DNA of 64,000 nucleotides from Oscarella lobularis. Lineage: Eukaryota > Porifera > Homoscleromorpha > Homosclerophorida > Oscarellidae. This document shows positions 32,630 through 42,136 of the stretch, piece after piece. The position numbers were made by a program, and so were the translations under genes. Every line of letters starts with the position of its first letter. Within the stretch, counting starts at the first letter, position 1. Below the pieces are notes generated by a model. The model saw only the letters and a program-made list of their open reading frames with translations, made no database searches and was not told the DNA's origin. The DNA is taken from assembly GCF_947507565.1 (NCBI RefSeq), contig NC_089188.1, positions 620,001 to 684,000 on the forward strand. The letters are read 5' to 3'.

Positions 32630-33375
32630 TCCATAGATAGTCAATTCCGCTCATCAATAGATTCGACGTGACGAATTTGCGCCCCATTGCGATGGTTTAC
32701 CAGTTTGAACGTACAATCAAAACATTTGACAAAAAAAGAATTTTCAATGAGTTTCTTTATCTCGCTACGCCACGGACTTCGTTCCGCCTTCAGTCAACAG
32801 AGCGAGATTTAAAAATTCATTCTTATAAGTGCTGTTAACCACTGTGATCCAAATCGGGATCTTCTTCCATAACCTTAGGACGATGAAGACTGACACAACC
32901 AAGGAGAAAGACAAAGAGACAAGCAAACCTTTGAGTACCATTTAAAACAGGCCTCTTTATCGCAGGGAAACACGGCTTTCCTGGCAAACAAGTTCAAATC
33001 TATAAGGGACTTGAACGCTAACTCATTCCTAATTTATAGAATTATTACAAACATTTATTGCGTGGTTTAGAGAAAGACACAGCTTCNNNNNNNNNNNNNN
33101 NNNNNNNNNNNNNNNNNNNNNNNNNNNNNNNNNNNNNNNNNNNNNNNNNNNNNNNNNNNNNNNNNNNNNNNNNNNNNNNNNNNNNNNNNNNNNNNNNNNN
33201 NNNNNNNNNNNNNNNNNNNNNNNNNNNNNNNNNNNNNNNNNNNNNNNNNNNNNNNNNNNNNNNNNNNNNNNNNNNNNNNNNNNNNNCCCCGTGTATCATC
33301 AATTTGCACATCTATAAAAAGACATTTTCCTGAGACCTCGATGTAAATGTTGAAAATACTTCGCATCATCCTAAT
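32630..33375 (-). pseudogene. USP9X-like fragment, copy B (interrupted by an assembly gap)
   Basis: 32630-33080 matches 52612-53100 (the exons coding [15 protein letters not shown] and its neighbours), and 33290-33375 matches about 53490-53565 (the exon around [17 protein letters not shown]). A 200-base N gap (33087-33286) lies between. The USP9X match stops at about 33380 and runs directly into R2-type repeat sequence. It is a short, chimeric remnant with no coding potential. Confidence 0.7.
33087..33286. other. assembly gap (200 N)
   Basis: Exactly 200 undetermined bases, probably a scaffolding placeholder, so the true distance is unknown. It lies inside repeat-derived sequence, which is a common cause of failed assembly. 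Confidence 0.98.
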
Positions 33376-33384
33376 AGATCACTT

Positions 33385-33850
33385 CGAATGCGTGAACGCA
33401 CTGTCCGAGGCACTTGGAGGACGATTTTAGTAGGTCATTTCGAACATTCCTTGGTAGCGGATAGGTGATCGATTGTCCAGAATGCATAAGAGTCGAGTGA
33501 AGAGAATCGGGACAAGCGCGCTAAGGTTAAAGATGGAGGCCGAAGGAATTTATTCGTCTTTTCCCTTTTGTTGGCTGGTCAGATAGTTACTAGCTTCCAA
33601 ACGCGTCATTAGTGTGACTCTCATATCGCTAGATGTCTTTTCGACGTGTTTGCCTCACGCAATGGCGTCGAATTGGTCGACTAAATGTCCGATGCTCAGG
33701 AAAGCCTTGACACTAAATTTCCTTTTCAGAAGAGTTTTCCTAAGGCATTGAATGCTAGAGAGCAGCTCGACGTGCAGAAGTTAGTGATGCTGTAGTGCAC
33801 GGTTGTATCGATATGCACTGACGTGGCAAGTTGTAAATGCGCATGCGCAA
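33385..33850 (+). repeat. R2-distal repeat joined to USP-flank repeat
   Basis: 33385-33545 matches 27755-27925 and, inverted, 8316-8490. 33530-33800 matches 3990-4250 and 56070-56340 (AAGATGGAGG, TTATTCGTC, CTAGCTTCCAA, CTCTC..CGCTAGAT). The combined block ends in GCGCATGCGCAAAG. It is a mosaic of repeats and no gene is called. Confidence 0.6.
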
Positions 33851-34067
33851 AGCCTCGTCGAGATCCTCTCGTAAGAAGAATCCGGAAAAGTCTCCAAAGT
33901 CTTACGTACGCATTGAGTTTCAGTGCGTTTATCAGGTCCACATAGATCGTAGAAACATTCCAGAGTAAATGATCGTTCGCTTTTGCCTGATTTCGGTCAT
34001 TTGAGGGCGTTTTCCAAAGCCATCTTCCGCTTTGCATACCGACGCCCCACCAGTTTTTCTGGCTCAA
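33726..34067 (-). other. open frame of unknown nature (113 codons)
   Basis: An open frame with several Trp residues and a plausible hydrophobic pattern, but its 3' half lies in sequence shared with the repeats at 4140-4260 and 56200-56340, where the frame is not conserved. No homology was recognised. Probably non-coding. Confidence 0.15.
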
Positions 34068-34309
34068 AGGAACAGTGATTTGGGAAGGTAAAGTAATACA
34101 CTAACTACATATTTTGACGGTAAGACGGCACGCTTTTTTCTGCGATCTCCTGGGCCCATTTCTTCGATGTAGTCTTTCATATTGAGGAAAACCTTACCGG
34201 ATAGTAGAAATGGAGAACGAGCGCATTGTTTTCCTAGAGGAAGGGTCTTTTTCTTTAGTATTAGTAATGGCTTTTAAAAAAGCCGGGATTGGTGCTTCAT
34301 AGCTGCACC

Positions 34310-34482
34310 ACGCCACCACCCTCCACCACCACCACCACCACCCTCCACCACCACCACCACCACCCTCCACCACCACCACCACCACCCTCCACCACCACCA
34401 CCACCACCCTCCACCACCACCACCACCACCCTCCACCACCACCACCACCACCCTCCACCACCACCACCACCACCACCACCAC
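34310..34482 (+). repeat. CCA-rich minisatellite, 22-bp unit
   Basis: About seven copies of a 22-bp unit (CCCTCC followed by CCA repeats) followed by a (CCA)n tail. One strand is strictly pyrimidine-purine skewed, with long runs of G and T on the minus strand. The proline- and glycine/tryptophan-like translations are artefacts. It lies about 170 bp beyond the stop of the RAG1-N-like gene. Confidence 0.95.
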
Positions 34483-34649
34483 AACGCTATAAAACTAACC
34501 TCTGCCCCCTCCCCATGACCACAGCCAAATGAGCTCGAGACGGCATAAAGAGCTGGCCTAATGAAGACGAGGCGAATGGTGAACGTAGTAGGTTTTAACT
34601 ATCCTCTTCAGATGCTCTAGTGGGGTCCTAGAAATCAAACAGAGAAGAA

Positions 34650-37600
34650 TTAGCAAAGATCTTGCAGGGGCGACTTTTCTTGCCCTTTTGACGATGCATG
34701 TGCCCTGCTCAAATCATTAAATTTGGCGTGTATAGACTCTGCGCCCTGCTCCCCGTGGAATGACAGTCCAACTCTCCAATGGCGAATCCAAGGAACGACG
34801 TGTTCTTCCAGAAAATGCATTTTGGGGGTCACAGAGGAATCAGGGAATGAATCCCGATAGTATGACAGAAAGCGTCGGACCGCTGCTTTTATAAAACACA
34901 AAATCTCGATTTGTCCCTACATGACTAATCATCGTACCAAGCTCTTCAATTTCGTCAGTTGTCATTTTTCTCAAGAGACTGTAAAGATCATGGCAAGCGC
35001 GAAAAAGACTAAAGGCTTCTTTGAATTTCCGAGAAACAGCGCGGACTTCCATTCCTCGTGGATCGTTTTCTTCGAATATTATAATTGATTCGCATATTTT
35101 TTTTAGATTCCATTCCTAAGAGGAAAAACGGACTCTTTCAAGCCTTCAAAACGTATTTAAATACTTACTCTCAAAGCCTTGTGAACATGGTTTCCAATAA
35201 ATGTTCCTCCAAAGTATGCTTGCCGGCTTATACCACATTGACACAAAGCTCGATCGACTTCTTTCATCAGCCTTCCGCTTTCAATTTCACTAGAGCTACA
35301 GTTTCTCGCTTAAAATGAAACCAATATTAAAGAAAAATGTATTTTCAAATATCAAATCAATTGCTTCTTACAATTGCTTTTGCTTTTTCTCAAGCAAAGC
35401 TACTTCTGCCTTCATCTCGTCAACGCGACGTGACCCCTCGTCCGACTGCGAGATTGTAAGGCAAAACCACGTCAAATGCTGCATAAATAATTCCGCTTTT
35501 TCTTCCAACCGCCTTGCTTTTTCCCGCCGCTGCAAAAGCTCTTGCTCCTCCTGCTCCTGGCTTTTTTTGTCCAAAAAGCGGCACGCATTTTCAAAAAGAG
35601 TAAACAATCGACAAAATATGCCGAGGCTCACGTGCAGAGCGGGAATGGCAACCTAAAAATTTTTTCAGCACCGGAGTTTGTACCGTTGACAGCTTTTTCT
35701 TACGTGGTCAATGTCTATTTCAAAAAGAAAGGGAGCTATGACGTTGTTGAACAATTTTGCCTTTTTTAAGTCCGATCCAGAAGCGGTAAAACGAACGAAG
35801 TCTTGCCGCAGCGTAGCGAGGCTCCGACTGTGGCACTTGCCTCTGCTTTCCAAAGGCAATTGAATTTCGTCTTTAGTGGCGTGGCACCACAGGCATGGGC
35901 GACGTCCTATAAATGAATAAGCATAAGACACAGCTTCACCGCGAGATAAACGGTGTACCCGATGCTCCTGATATTCCATACAATCTTGACAGAAACTCAT
36001 AGTCGCCGAAGACGAAAAATTCGAAGCTCTTTTCTCTAAACTCATATATGAGGCCCATACATCATTTTACAAATCTTGCTTACCTCCATTCGTTAGCCGC
36101 TACTTTTTTAATTTCTTCTTGGTATCGACTAAGAGCGATGTTCAAATTTGTCACCGAATCGGCTGCTTCAAAGCAACAGATTGGGAAGGTGTTTCTCACG
36201 GAGTTGACGTGTTCGACGTTTCCCACTTGGAATGAAAATTTGAAGTATCCGCCTCCGTGATCTCCTCCAACTTTTACCCAGATTTTGTCTTCTGGAATGA
36301 CACCATCGTGCCAAACCAATTTTTTAGTACTAAAAAATAATAAGTTATAATTATCAATGTAAGTGTAAATTACTCTTCCAAGTGATGTAGAACTGATTGA
36401 ATTCGCTCCCAGAGATCAAGCCGAACGCACGGGGCAGGCTTCAGCACCGTCCCAATACCAGCCTTAAAGCTCAGAGGCGCCATTTCGCCAGTAATATCAG
36501 CCGGGACCCAGTCTCTCATGATCGCCCTATCTTGCCGCTCACCAGGTAGCCGAACACCCCAACTCTTGATCCATCTACCAGAGTATAATTTAGAGAACAA
36601 AGAATTCTGATTCTTGCAGCCTAACCTTCTAAGTGCTCTTAATTTATTCCAAGGCAATGCTAGCTCCGCCTTAAGCGCCAGGCCAGTTCCCGGAGCAAGG
36701 ACGTCAGTGGAAGGCACCGAAAGTCCCGCATCTCTTAGAAAAACAAGGCGTTCCTCTCTCGGCCGGCGAGCCACTTCATGCCTCATTTGCGCGCGAGAGC
36801 TCACGTCTCCGGCGTCTTTTCCGCTAACGACAGCACGAATTCTTTCAATAACAGCCGTCCTCTGACGAACTGTTCTGTCGGAGGCGAGATGAGACGGAAT
36901 GCGTGGTATCGCCGTTTGCACAAACTGCATGTTCTAAAACGCACGACATAGTGCATACACGATAAAAGAACAAAAAGATAATTAAATTACTTTTCCGCGT
37001 TTTCCAGGCAAGATTACTCCGACTTCGTTTGCCTCGGTGCAGGATGATGAAATCATTCGTCGTACGATATTTCCTGCCGTTTGCTTCTCCGCTGTAGTTG
37101 GTGTTTCGACGGTTCTTTGAAGAACATCCCTTAGCGTAGCTGCTCGCGGGGTGCATGGAGGCAGAGTAAGCGAGGGGTTCGCAGCAGGTGAATCCGAACT
37201 CGGGCAACAATCCTTTTCTTGGCACAAGTGCCTCTCAAATTCCTCCAGGGGAATAATGTGGTTACAGCCATTAGGACAACGCATCTATTTAAAAAATGAA
37301 CTTAAAGAATTGGAGAGGTCCTCTCAAAAATGTACCTTTAATAATCGCAAGCTCGTTTCAACAAGACCGTGAACTCTTCTGAAGGGTCCTTCGCTTCCGG
37401 CAAAATTAACTGGAACGTTTTCTCCTAGCAGTACTGTCTCGCAATTCTTATTTGGGCATATCCAATCAGCTCCCGGAGAAAGATCGCTAAATTGCTCAAT
37501 CAGGCAATTAAGACAGACGAGATGCCGACACGGTGAGTTGACAGGCCTATCTACGATGTCTTCGCACACCGGGCAAAGAAGAAGCGCCAATTCATCCGAG

Positions 37601-38054
37601 TTATTGTATTCCAATACGAGATCCGGGTACAGTACTGGCGGTCGTTTGAAAGAAGGCGGAGCCAGGGAGTGCAAAAACCGTTCGAGAGCTTCTGCACTGT
37701 TGTCGTCCCAATACCTTAGCTCGCTTCGCTGCAGGACGTCCACCCTTTACGCTTTTCGAATGCGTTTCGCAAACAGGAGCCCGTCTCGTGACGTTCCCAA
37801 GCAACAGCCTTCTGGCTTGGACGATACAGTCGGCCGGTGCTTATCGAAGACATCCAACGCCGCGCGATCATTCGGCAGCGTTCGCATATGTCAGGAGGGT
37901 GTAACTCCGCCTGATCAGTCGTGACATCGACATCGAAGGCGCCTTTTATGGCTTCTGCGTGTTCGCGGCACGAATACTGTCGTCTCGATCGTCTCGAAAG
38001 TAACTTGGCACAAATTCGACAAAGGGAAAGCAGAGATTGGCGATGGCAATTCAT
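34650..38054 (-). CDS. RAG1-N-terminus-like zinc/RING protein of the N-RAG-TP transposon type
   Basis: Minus-strand gene of about eight exons. Exon 1 (38054-37750) has the RAG1 N-terminal zinc pattern: LCRICAKLL, then an IKGAFDVDV..D..HPPDICERC segment, then VAWERHE..C. The next exon has a RING (LLCPVCEDIVDRPVNSPCRH, then CLNC and CPNKNC) and a following finger (MRCPNGCNHIIPLEEFERHLC), the order seen in RAG1. Later exons (36930-34650) are unlike core RAG1: KAELALPWNKLRALRRLGC, IWVKVGGDHGGGYFKFSFQ, GRRPCLWCH, SDLKKAKLFNNVIAPF, a coiled coil, and at the end PDSSVTPKMHFLEEHVVPW with GLSFHGEQGAESIH. Elements called N-RAG-TP, reported from Aplysia, carry a RAG1-N-like protein, and this agrees. Exons join cleanly by short introns except for a one-base break at a GGG run near 37755. 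No terminal repeats were found. Confidence 0.75.
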
Positions 38055-39222
38055 TTGAACCGCTGACTTCCGCGTAAAACGCGCTCTAAGCCTAACGCGC
38101 GCCCGTCAAAGATAAATTCGCTGTAGCGTCACGAAAAAAAGTGTGCCGGCTCGACCCTTATTTTGTATGAAAGACAATTAAATTTGACACCGATTCGTCT
38201 TCTACCGGAATTCTGGAAAACTGGCAAACCGCTTCAATCGCATGGCGACTTCAAGAACACTGCACTTCCGATTATCTTTAGGGCCTATTGAATATTTTTC
38301 TAGAAACGCATTCTTAATGCAAATCTGTGTCTTTAAAAAATTGGTGATGCACACAAAGTCGAATAAGAGTAATAAAACCAAACTTTTGCAAACCAGGTGC
38401 GTACGCGCTGAAGTATTATCCGGGAACTATCCGGGAAGTTCAGTAGTCGAGCAACTGCCGCAGTGGAACAGCCGTGAGTGAATTCAGCACCACTTCTATT
38501 TCTGGGTTAAATTTCCACACTATGTGCGTCAGAAGAGGCCATTTTCTTTTCGAAGACATCGATGTCGTGAACGGAGGCGGAAAATTTTTTTCAATGATTT
38601 TTGCCAATGTATAGTCCAAAAAATCTGTTTATTTATTTTGCTACTACACCTTATTTTCTTTTGAAGGCTCGCAGGTCCTGCTCTTTAAAAGTCAAGTAAT
38701 AAGTAGGAGCGTTCTTTACATACTCAAGATTACCTCCAATTCGTCAGCCGCAAATGTCTTTTTCAGATGAAGTACGCGATCCGTCAAGAATGTCTTTCCA
38801 TTTGCGTTTCGCTTGGCAGCGAAGCGATGACGCGAAGAAGGGACTACTATTTCACAGGCAATGCATTAAATTGGAGGTAAGTTCACTCCATGTGAAAGTG
38901 TCCATGCAGACAATGAGAGTGGACCAGACATGCAATAAATAATCGTCTATAGTCGAGTTTTAAATAGCCGTTCCCATTGCCTTAATTAATTAATGAAGAA
39001 GGATCGGTGTCCATTCATTAAATAGTGCATCACATGTTGGTGGACGACAACCCAAATCCTATTGATTTAGACACACTATAGTCACTCAACTGATCATGAT
39101 CGACGGTTGTACGTGGCACTGGATATCCAGACATGACTCGTAACTAGGCGAAGTGAATAAGCACAATTTTTCTCGCTGTTATAATCTACGATACCCTGCA
39201 TGCACGTTCGAATACTGGCAAG
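38055..39222. other. intergenic region with old repeat copies
   Basis: Upstream of the RAG1-N-like gene and downstream of the Frizzled-like gene. 38485-38700 is a diverged copy of 4255-4450 (the ATTCAGCA.CACTTCT..., GACA.CGATGTC, CCAATGTATAG and AATTTCTTTTGAA-like blocks). A local duplication, TCCGGGAACTATCCGGGAA, occurs near 38420. No exon was recognised. Confidence 0.4.
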
Positions 39223-41408
39223 TTACGTACTGCTCTCTACACTGTATTCACTTGAGGAAGAGAATAGACGTGTTCTTTCTGTCGAGCTTTCGCTGGTATT
39301 GTCTGAACGTACGCTCCTATTTTGTCGTTTGCATTTTCGCCACAGTTGCAACCAGTAAGCTCTGGCTGCCTTAGGTATGAGGGCATAAGCCACCACAGCA
39401 GCCGCACAAAGCCAAAAAAGTAAGCAGCCGGCTATTGGTGCCAGGGAGGCTTGAGTTGGTTCCTGGAAGTCAGATCTGCACCGTTGGGACTCGTTAGAGC
39501 ATTTTTGCGAGCTCAAAGCTTTTCCTAGACGCGGAATAGATGTTCGCGCATAGATTATAGAAACCGTGGCAAATGAGGCGAAACAAAGCGGCATTAGAAT
39601 TGACAGAGAGAAGAATCTCTTTTGAACCAAAGAGTAAGCTTCGAAGGTTTTTTGACTACTCTCGGGGCAGTACTGAAAAAAGGTAGACTTTTTTGCCTTA
39701 GAAAAGAAACCGGTAGCTATACTGCCTAATCTCAATAATTGAAGCTATACTGACCTGATAGAGCTTGTACATAACAATAGCCGAAACTATTGTTCCACAG
39801 AAAACAATGCCATTGACCGGCAGTGTGTAGGTGTAAAAGAACCAGTCGATTGTAGGTACGCAGAATATGCTGTAAGCATTTGTCCCAGAGTAGCGAATAC
39901 CACGTAGTGAGGCGAAGGCGACAAGCCCTCCCGGTGCGATTATTGATAGGGTTATCTGAAAGACGAAAAGTGCTTTTCTACGTTTCTCGCTGAACCTTTG
40001 GGGGCTCCACACGGTTACTAGTGCATTGATCACAGAGTTTAGCCAGGAAAAGACAAACCAGAGTGTCCCAAATTGGGCGAGATATCCTAAATCGATTTAA
40101 TGTGAGTATACTCGTCAATTATTACCAACGCCAATGTACCTTGAATAAGGCAGAGTCTTGTTGGGTTATAGATAGATTCAAACCGGTTGTTGGTCCTACA
40201 GTATATAGCCTTTTGACCAAAAATGAAAGTCATGCTTAGAGCGATATCTAGTTATTACATGTCAGATAATCAACGCATATTCTATATTCAATCGAAGCTT
40301 ACTGATAACTGTGAGTGGCAAGCAAAAAGACAATCCGGGTTGAGCCTGATTACTGGCTCTAAATAAAATGGCAAACTTTACAGAAACGTTACTAATTTTT
40401 GAAGCCTTTTGTTTACAATTTTCTTAGCTTAAGCCATGTGATAAACAGCACCCCAATGCAAATCCAGTATAGCGCAATTGTGATGTAAAATACGATGTAA
40501 AAAATTTTTGCGCCTTTTGAACTTCCCGGTTGGTTACACAAAGGGGAGCAGTACATGCCGCAAGTTTGCAAACATGGACTTGTAGTGGGTAGGAAGTCCT
40601 TTGAACACACTGTCTCGTTGCTCTTGTTTATGTAAGAAGAAATAATAAATGGCAACGCAAAATTTGGAGCTCGTAAGCGGGATGATAAGTTGCCTAGCAA
40701 CGGTTTAAAGTTAGTCTGACTCTGGAACTCGGAAAATCCTGAACAATCACAATCATTTTGTTTAATTTTCTTCTTTAGTTCGACCAAGTCTCCGCAATCT
40801 CCGAAAACGTATAAGCAAAGCATCTTCTTTGTGTCGGTTTTGGCTGTATCTGGTAGGTTAGATGTATCAATCGCGTCAAATATGATTTCCAAATCATTTT
40901 CTGCCATTGAGAAGTTTCCGCATCCCGATACCGAAATGTTATTCAGTTTCTCTTTAGTTGTGCTAACACCAGACATTGTGCCACTGTTGTAATTAGGAAG
41001 CATTGATCTGCAGTGGGATTGATCTATTACGGCTTTTGGAACAAACTGAAGTGATTTCTCTTGGCACATACGTTCCTATAAATAGAACTTGTCATTGACA
41101 CGAAAAAACCCGAGCTGAGACAGACAGCCAACTGGTAATAAAAATAGGCTTCAATTTCATTAAGATTTACCGCGTTGGTATGCACTAAATTAACGATAGC
41201 GCGTAGACTCTCTGTATGAAAAGAGTTATGCTTCATTTACTTCGTTCCGTGCAGGTATGTCAGCAAAATAGTAAACAAACACGGGCGTAGCGGCCAGAAG
41301 AAGAGAGAGACCTAGAAAAAATCCTACTGCAATGGTTTTTGCTCGACCGCTCGAGATTGTTCTGAAATGAGACGGCGGATCATCGCGTTGGTCGCTCCTC
41401 GTGGTCAT
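39223..41408 (-). CDS. Frizzled-like seven-transmembrane receptor
   Basis: Minus-strand gene of about six exons. N-terminus (41408-41229): short basic region, then a hydrophobic segment (AVGFFLGLSLLLAATPVFVY), a signal anchor or signal peptide. The ectodomain (41220-40560) is Cys-rich, with SHCRSMLP, KKMLCLYVFGDC, NDCDCSGF and SPCLQTCGMYCSPLC, reminiscent of a Frizzled cysteine-rich domain. TM1 is at 40510-40430. Further helices come from 40140-40215 (NRFESIYNPTRLCLIQ), 40085-39780 (WFVFSWLNSVINALVTVWSP and others) and 39700-39350. The tail after the last helix has LIPKAARAYWLQLW, near the KTxxxW position of Frizzleds but not an exact match, then a Ser-rich end. Frizzleds transduce Wnt signals through Dishevelled; that role is an inference. 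Other 7TM families with Cys-rich ectodomains are possible. Confidence 0.6.
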
Positions 41409-41689
41409 CGCAACTGAAAGGACGTCAAGATATATCGATTTTATACTGTGTTCAATGAGAGCGTCTTCTAGTTGAAAAAGTGCTATCTGAAAGTAGTAAG
41501 TGTTTGAGTTTTGGTATTGTTTTCATTCAAGCTTTCGGTTGCAAGACCGTCTTTTTCGGCCAAGGTTCTATAAAAGTTTTCCACTAGCGGAGAGGTCAAG
41601 AATACGAGCTCAGGCAAAAAATGCCTTCTTGTTTTTACGAAGTTGACTCTTTTATGTAAATAGAATGATTTTTTGTGAAGATAGACAAT

Positions 41690-41955
41690 TAAGACTACTA
41701 ATGAGTAAAGTTTCTTATTCGCGATTAGTAATTGCATTGGAATTGAGAGACTAAAGTAGTCGTTCGCCTTTTCTGATGCCCGTATGTCCGGGTAGGGTAA
41801 GCGGCTTTTCAAGAAATAACGAGCAAAAACCGTTTACCCTACCCGGACATACGGGACAGCAATATGTTTGTAATCGCCGTCAAGTTTCTTAATTTAATCA
41901 GGGACAGTAAATTTCCATCCGCTCTTCTCACAAATTCTTAGAATTTTGGTCCTGT
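41690..41955 (+). mobile_element. MITE-like element M1, copy 2
   Basis: Better-preserved copy of the element at 10660. The core GCCCGTATGTCCGGGTAGGG (with TAA) and its inverse ending CCTACCCGGACATACGGG flank a loop with CTTTTCAAGAAATAACGAG. It lies between the Frizzled-like gene's 5' end and the TKL kinase gene's 3' end. No coding capacity. Confidence 0.75.
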
Positions 41956-42136
41956 TTTTCCGACTCATCACGACGTCCGATTCACAAATAAAAGTTTAAA
42001 TATTTATTAGAACTTAAAAGTTAGACAAGCGCGAGTTACAAAAAGATAGGCTTTGCAAGACATCGAATCAATGGCGGAGAAAAAATAAAAACGTTTCTAA
42101 TACAAAGGCAATCAAAAGAAGGAGTCTCGAACAAGG

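Noticed and set aside
33045-33369. Open frames running through the N gap
   Set aside because: Undetermined bases make them meaningless; flanking sequence is USP9X-derived debris.
34194-34492. Long proline/histidine-like and glycine/tryptophan-like open frames
   Set aside because: They are translations of the CCA-rich minisatellite and carry no independent evidence of coding.
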